Source: Bacteroidota bacterium (lineage in GTDB: Bacteria; Bacteroidota; Bacteroidia; Bacteroidales; GCA-2748055). From it: a DNA stretch of 16,011 nucleotides. Under the pieces are notes generated by a model, which searched no databases, was not told the DNA's origin, and saw nothing but the letters and a program-made list of their open reading frames with translations. The stretch lies in the NCBI GenBank assembly GCA_024244665.1, contig JAAEOI010000697.1, forward strand, positions 1 to 16,011, read 5' to 3'. Shown piece after piece: positions 1 through 8,224 of the stretch (position 1 is the stretch's first letter; each line of letters opens with the position of its first letter). The translations under genes and the position numbers were made by a program.

Positions 1-141
1 TCCCGGACCTTGGGTAATACTCCATTCTCGGCTTCCTTTTTGCTGAATCAGGCCCTGGTCATGAATATGAATTCATCCAGATCCTTGTTTCTGATCTGAG
101 AAAGTATATCACTGCCAAATAGTTATCAGATCAGGTTTTAG

Positions 142-149
142 TACTTTTG
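142..149 (+). promoter_or_regulatory. Bacteroidota-type -7 element candidate (TACTTTTG)
   Basis: TACTTTTG matches TAnnTTTG, the known -7 consensus of the Bacteroidota primary sigma factor. No clear TTTG -33 box lies at the usual distance upstream. The element ends one base before a possible GTG start at 151, so a transcript from it would begin at about 155. This favours the ATG at 172 as the permease start. The 141 bases before it hold only short open frames that I cannot assign. Confidence 0.4.
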
Positions 150-171
150 CGTGAAGATTAATAATTCTTCC

Positions 172-2586
172 ATGCTGCGATTTATCCCCAACTACATCCT
201 TGCCTTCTTCCGTCAGGTATCACGGAATAAAGTGTTTACTATCCTCAACCTCCTTGGACTATCTGTGGGCATGGCAGCATTTATGCTCCTTCTGCAGTTC
301 GTGGTATATGAGAATAGTTTTGATGAGTTTCACCATGATAGCAACAACATCTACCGGGTCCGTTATGATGGCTACCGGAACGGACAACGGATGTTTGCTT
401 GTGCCGCTGCTGTACCGGCAGTGGGTCCAGCCATGAAAAATAATTTCCCCGAGGTACTTGAGTACTCCTGGGCCTTCCCTTTATCAGGGGTGCTTACCAA
501 TGATCAAAACATCTCCTACCGGGAAAGGAAAATCCAGATAGCCACCCCCTCCTTTCTCTCTATGTTCAACTGGGAGATGATTGCCGGAGACACTTCTGCC
601 CTTTCCAAACCCAATGCCGTTGTGTTAACCGAATCCACCGCAAAAAAATATTATGGTGATGAGGACCCAATTGGTAAAACACTGAAGTTTGGAGATGAGT
701 CTGAATTGGAAATAAGGGGGGTGATCAGGGATGTGCCGGAGAATTCACATATCAAATTCAGTGCGCTAATTTCTGCTGAAACCCTGCATCAATGGAGCGA
801 TGGAGCCTCAAGAACTGCATGGGGCTGGTACGATTTCAACACCTATATTCTCCTGGAAGAAGGGGCCGGTCCGCAGCAGTTCCAGGAAAAATTTGCAGAC
901 TGGCTGGCTAAAGATAGAAAAGAAGACTGGGGAGATGACAGGTACCAGGAATTTAACCTGCAGCCATTGGAGGATATTCATCTCCACTCCGACCTGTTGC
1001 AGGAATCGGAACCGGAAGAGCAGGGAGATGCCGATTCGGTCATGATCCTGGCCATCATCGCCATGGCAGTTCTGGGAATTGCCTGGATCAATTACATCAA
1101 CCTATCCAGCAGCCGGGCGCTGGAGCGAGCCCGGGAAGTTGGAATCCGCAAGGTGGTCGGCGGACAAAAAAGCCAGTTAATCGTGCAATTCCTCACTGAA
1201 TCTCTGCTGATGAATATCCTGGCCGCCGGGATCTCCCTGGTCATCGTGGCATTTTTCCTTCCCTACTTCAACCAGCTTACGGAACGATCACTTTCACTCT
1301 CGCTTTTTGGCGAACCCCTATTCTGGAGCGGACTGGTGGCACTGTTCCTTTTCGGGGCATTTATGGCGGGCCTCTACCCGGCCTTTGTTCTCTCCTCTTT
1401 TAAGCCGGTCCTTGTCCTGAAAGGCAAATTCAGCGATCATGGAAAGGGTTTCCTGATGCGGAAGGCCCTTGTGGTGTTCCAATTTACCGCCTCGGTCGCC
1501 CTGATTGCCGGGACCTTCCTTGTCCATTCACAGGTAAGGTATATGCAGAAGATGGACCTGGGGGTGGATATCGAACAGCAGATGGTACTGCGCGGACCAG
1601 GTTCAGTGACCGACACCATTTTCCAGGAAGTCTACCAGACATTCAAAACTGAGGTGAACCGGATTGGCGGGATCGAAAACCTGACCTCTTCATCCAATAT
1701 TCCCGGCGATGAGATCTTCTGGGCCAACGGGATCAAAAGAGTCGATGAAGAGGAGAGCAGGGGTGTGATCTATGTGATTGGAATGGATGAGGAATATCTC
1801 TCAGCCTTTGATATTGAATTGCTGGCCGGGAGGAACTTCTCGCCCGAATACGGGACCGAGGATCTGGCCGTTATTATCAACCAGCGTGCCGTTGATTTCC
1901 TGGAATTTCCCACTCCCGCCGATGCAATTGGCCAAAAGGTGAACTTTCACAACGAGGAACGGCTCATTGTGGGGGTCATCGCCGATTACCACCAGATGTC
2001 TCTCAAGCAGGAACCAATCCCCCTGATATACCGTTACTTTCCGGCCTCCGATGACTACTTCACCATGAAGATTGATCCCAAACAGATGGATGCATCCATG
2101 GCCAGTCTGGAGAAAATCTGGAACCAGTTTTTTGAGGGAAATCCTTTTGAAACCTTCTTCCTGGACGAGTTTTTCGACCGACAGTACAGGATCGAAAAAC
2201 AATTAAACACAGCGGTGGGATTTTTTGCCCTGGTGGCCATCCTGATCGCTGCACTTGGGCTTTTCGGACTCTCATCCTACACCACCCTGCAGCGTACCAA
2301 AGAGATCGGGATCAGGAAGGTGAACGGGGCCAGTCCGGGCCGGATACTTAGACTGATCTCCAAAGATTACCTGGTATTGATCCTCCTTTCTGTGATTATC
2401 GCTAGCCCGCTTACCTGGTTTCTGATTCGCAGGTGGCTGGAGGCATTTCCCTACAGGGTCCCGCTTCACTGGTGGGTATTTCTGAATACCGGGGTACTTG
2501 CACTTGTCATCGCACTTGTGGCTGTCAGCATCCAGACCCTGAGAGCGGCCAATAAGAATCCGTCAGAATCACTGAAATATGAATAA
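172..2586 (+). CDS. ABC transporter permease, MacB/FtsX type
   Basis: Inner-membrane permease of the MacB-like class, 804 aa from the ATG at 172 (811 aa from GTG 151). A TM helix near residues 18-43 follows the family signature RNKVFTILNLLGLSVG. A periplasmic MacB_PCD-like domain fills about residues 44-285. The first FtsX domain (about 290-425) carries the cytoplasmic motif REVGIRKVVGG. A TM helix near 435-460 (ALVVFQFTASVALIAG) starts the second half, with a second periplasmic region and a C-terminal FtsX domain (about 685-804) with TKEIGIRKVNGA. Length and the duplicated layout are normal for this Bacteroidota family. It would pair with a separate ATPase to export or mechanically act on a lipid, peptide or antimicrobial; no ATPase is in the window, so the substrate is unknown. 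ATG 172 is preferred because the promoter-like element abuts GTG 151 and family members usually start M(L/F)R. Confidence 0.9.
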   Translation: MLRFIPNYILAFFRQVSRNKVFTILNLLGLSVGMAAFMLLLQFVVYENSFDEFHHDSNNIYRVRYDGYRNGQRMFACAAAVPAVGPAMKNNFPEVLEYSWAFPLSGVLTNDQNISYRERKIQIATPSFLSMFNWEMIAGDTSALSKPNAVVLTESTAKKYYGDEDPIGKTLKFGDESELEIRGVIRDVPENSHIKFSALISAETLHQWSDGASRTAWGWYDFNTYILLEEGAGPQQFQEKFADWLAKDRKEDWGDDRYQEFNLQPLEDIHLHSDLLQESEPEEQGDADSVMILAIIAMAVLGIAWINYINLSSSRALERAREVGIRKVVGGQKSQLIVQFLTESLLMNILAAGISLVIVAFFLPYFNQLTERSLSLSLFGEPLFWSGLVALFLFGAFMAGLYPAFVLSSFKPVLVLKGKFSDHGKGFLMRKALVVFQFTASVALIAGTFLVHSQVRYMQKMDLGVDIEQQMVLRGPGSVTDTIFQEVYQTFKTEVNRIGGIENLTSSSNIPGDEIFWANGIKRVDEEESRGVIYVIGMDEEYLSAFDIELLAGRNFSPEYGTEDLAVIINQRAVDFLEFPTPADAIGQKVNFHNEERLIVGVIADYHQMSLKQEPIPLIYRYFPASDDYFTMKIDPKQMDASMASLEKIWNQFFEGNPFETFFLDEFFDRQYRIEKQLNTAVGFFALVAILIAALGLFGLSSYTTLQRTKEIGIRKVNGASPGRILRLISKDYLVLILLSVIIASPLTWFLIRRWLEAFPYRVPLHWWVFLNTGVLALVIALVAVSIQTLRAANKNPSESLKYE

Positions 2587-2636
2587 CCACTATGTATGAG
2601 ACCGGCACCTTCCGCAGGCTTGTACATTGACTCAAA

Positions 2637-2682
2637 AAGGGAGTGAGCACCATCCTGGAAAGGGAGTGAGCACCATCCTGGA
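2637..2682. repeat. Perfect 23-bp tandem duplication
   Basis: Two identical 23-base units (2637-2659 and 2660-2682) lie head to tail; each contains GGGAGTGAGCACCATCCTGG. They sit 50 bp after the permease stop, in the 208-bp gap between convergent genes. The origin is unclear: slipped-strand duplication, or a relic of a mobile-element end, since some IS families carry short repeats near their termini. No transposase is nearby. Confidence 0.85.
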
Positions 2683-2697
2683 CAGAAATTGCTCACT
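2665..2697. repeat. 8-bp inverted repeat (stem-loop) overlapping the second tandem unit
   Basis: AGTGAGCA (2665-2672) is the exact reverse complement of TGCTCACT (2690-2697), with a 17-base loop. The left arm is inside the second copy of the 23-bp duplication. No T-run follows in either direction, so it is a poor intrinsic terminator. It could be a remnant of a mobile-element end or a transcript-end structure for the convergent genes. Confidence 0.5.
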
Positions 2698-2794
2698 GCG
2701 AGAACTCTACCCGGGTTTATCTGCTCCGATCCCCGGCAATATGTGAGGGGTGGGGGTGCCACCAATTTCATGTTCCTGGTAATTGAGAAGATAG

Positions 2795-5371
2795 CTACTC
2801 CATCCTGACACTTGTTGTTAGGCTGCCCCTTCCCCGGGTATCAAAGGTTCGCAGCGAAATGGTACCTGTCACCTCCACAGGTCCTTCATAAAGAGGCGAG
2901 TCCATACATGGCTCTGATCCATCGGTGGTATAGCGGATGGTCAAACCCGGGAAATCCACATTGGCATGGAGCCGACCCTCCTGAATGATGGCACCAGGGG
3001 CCGGCAGTCTGTAGTTAAATCCTCCAAAGAGGTAGTCAAGCCGCGGCATCTCACGATAACCGATGGTATGGGCAAAGTCGTTCCAGTCCCTGTTGATGGC
3101 CCCTGTCCGCTCATCCCTGTCCGGAATATCACCCCAATCAGCCTGTCCCGACCAGGCTCTCTCGGCCAGGCCCAACATCTTTGGAAGCAGAGCATACTCC
3201 AGTATCTCAATCCCGATCACCCTCTCACTCCAGATTTGACCCTGAAGGCCAACAATGTTCTTCCTGGCTCCAGGCAAAAGGAATTCCATATCCTCAAAAC
3301 TCTTTTCCGGATTAAAAGGTCTGCGATAGCGATCGCTCAGTGTGGTATTGAATACATTGAAGGGGGCAAAAGTAAAGGCCCGACGGGTATTGACAAATCC
3401 TCCCCAATAGTGCCCTGGTTCGGCCGGATGATGATTGTATGCCAGGTCAATGTAGAAATTATCTACGTTACACAGAACCACGGGATACCCAGCATTGGCC
3501 ATCCGGTTTCCCAGGTCAAGGAAATCACCCAGGCTATTCCAGACATATGGCACCATCCCCTTCCCTGCAAAAACGGGATTTGGTACCCATTTCCCATTAT
3601 CATCCTTCTTCAAGGCAATCTCTTCCCACCCTGCCATTACAAGGTTCTTTCGGGAAAGAATCTCAAGTAAACGCCCCTCAAAATAGACCTGCAACTGAGA
3701 CGGATTATCAATTTCAGTCTGAGATTCAAGAAATGCTTCACAGATAGGTGATCCGGTCCATGAACCGGCAGGGACCTCATCACCCCCGGTGTGAACTACC
3801 TTCAGCTCCAATCCTGCATCTTTATACATTAATGAAAGTTCATCCACCACCTTCTCGAAAAAAAGAAATGGAGCCTCTTTACAGACGCATGAAATATTAT
3901 CAGTATAATTCTGAGCAGAGTTATAAATGGATTGGTCATCCGGATCGGCAAGTCTGTAGAGCTCGGCCTCCTCTTCTCTTCCTTCACCCATCAGGCGCTC
4001 ATACCTGGCCTCCATTGCAAAAATAGCGGCCCGGGAGTGCCCCGGGAAATTGATCTCGGGAATTACCTCAACATGGTTCTTTGCAGCAAACCTGAGCAAG
4101 TCCACGAAATCCTCCCGGGTAAGGTACCCGCTGCCCACACCATTCTCCGGATCGGGATCGGGTCCGGAACCATAAGCAGGGATCAGCCAATCCTTGCTGT
4201 CCAGGGTATGGCCCCTGAATCCACCCACATCAGTAAGTTCAGGCAATCCGGGAATCTCCAGTCTCCATGCCTCATCATTGGTCACTGAAAAATGAAGCTT
4301 GTTCAGCTTATAAAATCCCATCGCACTGATCAGTTTCCGGACCGATTCAGGTTGATGATAATTCCTGGCCACATCCAGCATGATTCCACGATAATGGAAA
4401 GCAGGTGTATCAGTGATACTTACACAATTTATCACAAGTTTTCCTTTAGGCTTCTTCCAGGCCTCAACAGGCACCATGGAAAGAAGGCTCTGGATGCCGT
4501 AAAAAAGACCGGCAGTATCCCCGCCTTCAATATGTATCCCTTCACCTTCAGCTACTTTGAGGTGATAGCCCTCCTCCGAACCCGATCCGGAGATGGACAG
4601 GTTTATCAGGTTGGTTCCCTCTCCATGTCCGGGTACCATACCAGGCCTTACCCCCATTAACAGCTCTAACATATCAGCCAGGTAGACCGCTTCATTTTCA
4701 AGCCCCTTCATGTATCGGATTACCAATCCGCTCCTGAGAATTTCTGAACCTCCCCTTACCCTAAGCACAGCTGGTGTAGGGATCACTCTGATAATCCCGG
4801 AAGGATCCAACTCTTCAAGTCCGGCATTCTGTTGGTAGATCCAGGCTGCATCGGGCAAAGGAATCCCGCTAGATTCAGGAAAAATCTTTTCAAGAGGCGG
4901 AAAGGGTAAGACCTTGTAATCTTGAATGGCCATGGCCTCCTCTTTCCCGTTTTCCCCGATCTCATATACAATGTAAATTCCTGAAGGAGCTTCCACCTCC
5001 TTGATCACACTCCCTGGTTTATTATAAGCGATTTCGACTTTTTGCCCGGGGCCAAGCAGAAAGCCCTCCATGGGAGAGATGCAAAGCAGGTCTCCGTTCA
5101 GATGACGTATCCTGACCTTGCCGGTAACCGACTCCTCCACAACTCCCATTCCCATCTGGCTGAAGTATAACTTCCAGTTGACGTCATAAAGGGTCTGTTT
5201 ACCTGTGTTTTGGATAACAAATACTGCGCTTGAATAGCCCTCCCGGGGATTGTTCCCTTTGAGTTCCCAGGTCAGGTGAATTTCCTCTGCTGAAGGCAGG
5301 CCCGGTTTACTGGTGGAACCACAGGAAGAAAGAATCAATGCTGCCATAAGAAAGAAGATTGTTTTTGTCAT
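2795..5371 (-). CDS. GH20 beta-N-acetylhexosaminidase (chitobiase-like lipoprotein)
   Basis: Hydrolyses terminal beta-linked GlcNAc/GalNAc from chitooligosaccharides or glycans by the substrate-assisted GH20 mechanism. The 858 residues start with a lipoprotein signal (lipobox ILSSC, Cys17), so it is probably anchored in the outer or periplasmic membrane face. Domains: CHB_HEX-like carbohydrate-binding domain, about 29-150 (WKLYFSQ and NGDLLCISP motifs); GH20b-like domain, about 190-310; catalytic TIM barrel, about 325-735, with VIPEINFPGHSRA (436-448) and the catalytic pair D531-E532 in HTGGDE; C-terminal chitobiase-like beta domain, about 785-858 (IRYTTDGSEP). The motif usually read as DDxxW appears as NDEAW at 365-369, a mild departure. 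It is divergent from an N-acetyltransferase-like gene across a spacer with a perfect inverted repeat, suggesting shared control. Family assignment is secure; natural substrate is inferred. Confidence 0.95.
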   Translation of the reverse strand: MTKTIFFLMAALILSSCGSTSKPGLPSAEEIHLTWELKGNNPREGYSSAVFVIQNTGKQTLYDVNWKLYFSQMGMGVVEESVTGKVRIRHLNGDLLCISPMEGFLLGPGQKVEIAYNKPGSVIKEVEAPSGIYIVYEIGENGKEEAMAIQDYKVLPFPPLEKIFPESSGIPLPDAAWIYQQNAGLEELDPSGIIRVIPTPAVLRVRGGSEILRSGLVIRYMKGLENEAVYLADMLELLMGVRPGMVPGHGEGTNLINLSISGSGSEEGYHLKVAEGEGIHIEGGDTAGLFYGIQSLLSMVPVEAWKKPKGKLVINCVSITDTPAFHYRGIMLDVARNYHQPESVRKLISAMGFYKLNKLHFSVTNDEAWRLEIPGLPELTDVGGFRGHTLDSKDWLIPAYGSGPDPDPENGVGSGYLTREDFVDLLRFAAKNHVEVIPEINFPGHSRAAIFAMEARYERLMGEGREEEAELYRLADPDDQSIYNSAQNYTDNISCVCKEAPFLFFEKVVDELSLMYKDAGLELKVVHTGGDEVPAGSWTGSPICEAFLESQTEIDNPSQLQVYFEGRLLEILSRKNLVMAGWEEIALKKDDNGKWVPNPVFAGKGMVPYVWNSLGDFLDLGNRMANAGYPVVLCNVDNFYIDLAYNHHPAEPGHYWGGFVNTRRAFTFAPFNVFNTTLSDRYRRPFNPEKSFEDMEFLLPGARKNIVGLQGQIWSERVIGIEILEYALLPKMLGLAERAWSGQADWGDIPDRDERTGAINRDWNDFAHTIGYREMPRLDYLFGGFNYRLPAPGAIIQEGRLHANVDFPGLTIRYTTDGSEPCMDSPLYEGPVEVTGTISLRTFDTRGRGSLTTSVRME

Positions 5372-5387
5372 CAGAAACTCATTTTTT

Positions 5388-5422
5388 ATTTAGTAGTTTA
5401 GTCAACTGTAAAACTACTAAAT
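5388..5422. promoter_or_regulatory. Candidate bidirectional operator: perfect 12-bp inverted repeat
   Basis: ATTTAGTAGTTT (5388-5399) and AAACTACTAAAT (5411-5422) are exact reverse complements separated by 11 bases. They lie in the 69-bp spacer between the divergent GH20 and acetyltransferase genes. On the minus strand the half-site ACTAAA also occurs twice, 8 bases apart. The stem is A+T-rich and has no T-tract placed as in a terminator, and both genes start outward from it, so a dimeric repressor or activator site is the better reading. A weak -7-like AAGATTTG (5428-5435, one mismatch) lies just before the plus-strand gene. No regulator gene is adjacent. Confidence 0.6.
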
Positions 5423-5440
5423 CATTCAAGATTTGCCTTA

Positions 5441-6553
5441 ATGACCGGAACAACTGCCCCTAAAATGAAAAGATTGATCTCCCTTGATGCCCTCAGGGGT
5501 TTTACCATTGCAGCCATGGTTATCGTGAACGATCCCGGGAGCCTGAGCCATATCTACCGACCGCTGGGGCATGCAAAGTGGAACGGTTGTACAATTACTG
5601 ATCTGATCTTTCCCTTTTTCCTTTTTATGGTGGGTATCTCCATCACCCTGGCCTACTCCAGGCGTCTCGATGCAAATGTGCCGGTGAAAAGCCTCTATCG
5701 TAAAATCATTATCCGTTCCGCAAATATCTACCTTTGGGGGATTTTTCTCTGGTTGTGGCCCGAATTCGATTTTGGAGCCATCAGGTGGGTGGGAGTATTG
5801 CCCAGGATCGCCATAGTATTCCTTGTCTGTGCAATCCTGTTTCTGAACACCAGTTGGAAACAGCAGGTAAAAATCGGGGCCGTCATCCTGATCCTATACT
5901 GGATTGTCGTTGCATACATCCCCATACCGGGCCTTGGAAAACCCGACCTGTCGGTGGCCGGGCAAAACTGGGCCAACTACCTGGATTCAATCATCCTTCC
6001 TGGAGTCCTTTATCGGGAGACCTGGGATCCTGAAGGATTCCTCAGCACCTTCCCTGCAATTGCAACTGGAATAGCAGGGATGCTCATTGGCAAGGTATAC
6101 CTTAGTGTAAAAGACGAGAATAAAAAACTGGTGTGGTTGTACTTTGCAGGCTTTACCATGTTCCTTGCCGGTGGGTTCTGGAACTGGTTCTTCCCCATTA
6201 ACAAACACATCTGGACAAGTTCGTATGTACTCTATTCTGCCGGACTTGGCACCCTGGGGCTGGCCACCTGCATCCTTGTGGTGGATATATGGGGCTTTAC
6301 AAAATGGACCTTCCTGGGAAGGGTGTATGGAGCAAATGCCATCACATCTTACGTGATGGCCGGAATGCTGACCCTGGTTTTCTACAGCATCAAGTTCGGA
6401 GGCTCTTCATTGAATGCCCTTTGGATGGAAGCATTGACTGGTATTGGATTCGATCCTAAATTTGCATCCATGCTCTATGCCATAATCTATATGCTTATCA
6501 TCTTCGTCCCGGCACTAATTCTATACAGGAAAAAGATTTTCATTAAAATATAA
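5441..6553 (+). CDS. Heparan-alpha-glucosaminide N-acetyltransferase-like membrane protein (HGSNAT/DUF5009 family)
   Basis: Multi-pass inner-membrane acyltransferase of 370 aa. The N-terminus carries the family signature SLDALRGFTIAAMVIVN (14-30). Next comes HAKWNGCTITDLIFPFFLF (44-62); in human HGSNAT the equivalent His is the residue proposed to carry the acetyl group from acetyl-CoA across the membrane to the amino group of glucosamine, so H44 is the likely counterpart. About ten hydrophobic helices follow, ending in a basic tail. Bacterial members commonly sit beside GlcNAc or chitin genes, and here the gene is divergent from a GH20 hexosaminidase with a shared palindrome, which supports amino-sugar acetylation or transport. 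The start is ATG 5441; the second Met (5465) is a fair alternative because many members start close to the SLDALRG motif. Substrate is inferred. Confidence 0.9.
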   Translation: MTGTTAPKMKRLISLDALRGFTIAAMVIVNDPGSLSHIYRPLGHAKWNGCTITDLIFPFFLFMVGISITLAYSRRLDANVPVKSLYRKIIIRSANIYLWGIFLWLWPEFDFGAIRWVGVLPRIAIVFLVCAILFLNTSWKQQVKIGAVILILYWIVVAYIPIPGLGKPDLSVAGQNWANYLDSIILPGVLYRETWDPEGFLSTFPAIATGIAGMLIGKVYLSVKDENKKLVWLYFAGFTMFLAGGFWNWFFPINKHIWTSSYVLYSAGLGTLGLATCILVVDIWGFTKWTFLGRVYGANAITSYVMAGMLTLVFYSIKFGGSSLNALWMEALTGIGFDPKFASMLYAIIYMLIIFVPALILYRKKIFIKI

Positions 6554-6617
6554 GCCGAACACCACAGGAAACATTAGCGGCTCAATTGCGTATACTAACT
6601 TTTTGAACCATACACAA

Positions 6618-7463
6618 ATGAACGAATCCGAAAACCAGGTTTACAACCCAACCAACGATCCAATTCAACCCCACACTCAGTTAAGCTCCTGCATCGAAAT
6701 CCTTGGATTCGACGAAATGGTGGCCAGGGGAGAACTCAACAAAATCCAGGTTCTGTATGAACGAATCGGACAGGAGATCTATAACACCCGTAAGAAAAAC
6801 TACTCCTGGGGATTCAGAGTAATCGAACCACAGTTCCTTAACTTCTCTGAACGCATTATCCTGACCTCAAGGCTCTATAAGGAGGAGACCCTTGCCGACC
6901 TGAACAGTGTGGTTTTCAAACTTTTTATTGAATTCAATAACATCATCCTCTCCACGGCCCTCCATATGCAAATACCCTTACGGGGAATGATCCGGATCGG
7001 GGAAACCTACCGGGGAGCCGTTCGATCGCGTAAACCGGCGATTATGTCGGGAAACGACCCTCTGATCCTATCCGACCTGCTGAAAGTATTCTCAATTGGA
7101 GAGATTTTTCCCAATGGTTTTTCCGAAGGGCTGATCCCTGCTGTGGATGTTCCATTCCATTTTGGTTCGGGGCTCTGCAAATCATTTTCTTCAATCACCA
7201 ACCTGGACTCGATTGGGATTTTCATGCCTGAGGAATACAATAAGAAAAACACAGCCGATGTAACCATCTTATCCAATATGATGGCTGATACCGACATAAA
7301 CGGCGAAAAATATTTAGCCTGTAACTGGAAAGAGTGGATGAGTGAACACTTCAATTGCTCGGCCGATACCATCCTTGCTTTTGCGGAAACTGAAGCAAAG
7401 GGGTCCACCGGATCACATTGCAAAAAGTGGCAGAGCCTGATTGACTACTCTGCAAGTCTTTAA
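6618..7463 (+). CDS. Hypothetical protein resembling a degenerate nucleotide-cyclase-like domain
   Basis: A soluble 281-aa protein with no signal peptide or TM helix and no family I can name with certainty. The order of short motifs recalls class III nucleotide-cyclase folds: CIEILGFDEMV (25-35) where active enzymes have FxDIxGF, NFSERIILTSR (75-85) where they have FSDSI-like, then IPLRGMIRIGE (119-129) and LDSIGIFMP (196-204). Both expected metal-binding Asp positions would be Glu here (E28, E78), so it is probably a non-catalytic or altered relative, if the resemblance is real. ATG 6618 is chosen; an in-frame TTG at 6603 would add five residues. The TauE/SafE gene starts 5 bp after the stop, suggesting co-transcription. 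The upstream acetyltransferase ends 64 bp before and may or may not be in the same unit. Confidence 0.7.
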   Translation: MNESENQVYNPTNDPIQPHTQLSSCIEILGFDEMVARGELNKIQVLYERIGQEIYNTRKKNYSWGFRVIEPQFLNFSERIILTSRLYKEETLADLNSVVFKLFIEFNNIILSTALHMQIPLRGMIRIGETYRGAVRSRKPAIMSGNDPLILSDLLKVFSIGEIFPNGFSEGLIPAVDVPFHFGSGLCKSFSSITNLDSIGIFMPEEYNKKNTADVTILSNMMADTDINGEKYLACNWKEWMSEHFNCSADTILAFAETEAKGSTGSHCKKWQSLIDYSASL

Positions 7464-7468
7464 AGAGA

Positions 7469-8224
7469 TTGCACAGTTTTCTCGCTTCATACGACCTCTC
7501 CTCTCTCCAGTGGCTGCTGCTGGCCCTGAGCGGATTGCTGATCGGGATGTCAAAAACCGGCATCTCGGGTCTTGGTCTGATGGTGGTGCCCTTGCTGGCC
7601 AATGCATTTGGTGGCAGGGTATCAGTTGGATTGCTGCTTCCAATCCTGATTTTTGCAGATATCTTTGCTGTCACCTGGTACAACAGGCATGCTCAGTGGA
7701 AGCATATACTCAGTCTGATCCCATGGGCCCTGGCAGGAATTCTGGCAGCTACCCTGCTTGGTAAAAATCTGTCCGATTCCACATTCAACCGCTTACTTGC
7801 CATCCTTGTGGTTTCAGGTATTGTCATTCTCATCTGGCAGGATATCAGATCCGGTAAGGTAAAAATTCCGGAATCGAAGTGGTTTGCTGCCACTCTCGGC
7901 TTCCTGGGCGGATTCGCCACAATGATAGGGAATGCGGCAGGACCGGTGATGGCTCTCTACCTGCTCTCCATGCGCCTCCCGAAAAACAGCTTTATCGGAA
8001 CCGGTGCATGGTTCTTCTTTATAGTGAACCTATCAAAGGTCCCACTGCATGTTTGGTCGTGGAAAACAATTACTATGGAATCTTTTATCCTGGATTTGAT
8101 GATGATTCCTGCCATTGCAGCTGGCGCTTTCCTTGGAATCTGGCTGGTACGGTTGTTCCCCGAAAGACTCTACAGGATCCTGATAATTGTCACTACTCTT
8201 CTATCAGTACTGCTCCTTTTCTAA
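7469..8224 (+). CDS. TauE/SafE family sulfite/organic-anion exporter
   Basis: Polytopic inner-membrane protein of 251 aa, the usual length for the TauE/SafE family, whose members export sulfite, sulfoacetate or related organic anions. Seven to eight hydrophobic helices are visible in two similar halves. Family features include LIGMSKTGISGLGLMVVPLL (24-43), the loop GLLLPILIFADIFAVTWYNR (54-73), and in the second half GFLGGFATMIGNAAGPVMAL, with its conserved Asn-Ala-Ala-Gly stretch. The start is TTG 7469: an in-frame stop lies upstream at 7442, and the next ATG (7547) would delete part of the first helix. It follows the preceding gene by 5 bp. Its stop overlaps the stop of the convergent receiver gene on the other strand. 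Substrate cannot be deduced; no taurine or sulfonate genes are nearby. Confidence 0.88.
   Translation: MHSFLASYDLSSLQWLLLALSGLLIGMSKTGISGLGLMVVPLLANAFGGRVSVGLLLPILIFADIFAVTWYNRHAQWKHILSLIPWALAGILAATLLGKNLSDSTFNRLLAILVVSGIVILIWQDIRSGKVKIPESKWFAATLGFLGGFATMIGNAAGPVMALYLLSMRLPKNSFIGTGAWFFFIVNLSKVPLHVWSWKTITMESFILDLMMIPAIAAGAFLGIWLVRLFPERLYRILIIVTTLLSVLLLF

Noticed and set aside
1..99. Plus-strand frame open from the left edge to a TGA at 97-99
   Set aside because: The 32 residues match no family I know and do not look like the end of a permease; the mirror strand also has only short frames. Left unassigned.
2637..2682. CRISPR array
   Set aside because: The two repeat units are directly adjacent with no spacer, and there are only two; no cas genes are present.
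2966..3670. Long plus-strand frame (234 codons) opposite the GH20 gene
   Set aside because: It lies wholly antisense to a well-supported catalytic domain, and its translation has no recognisable motif; a codon-bias shadow.
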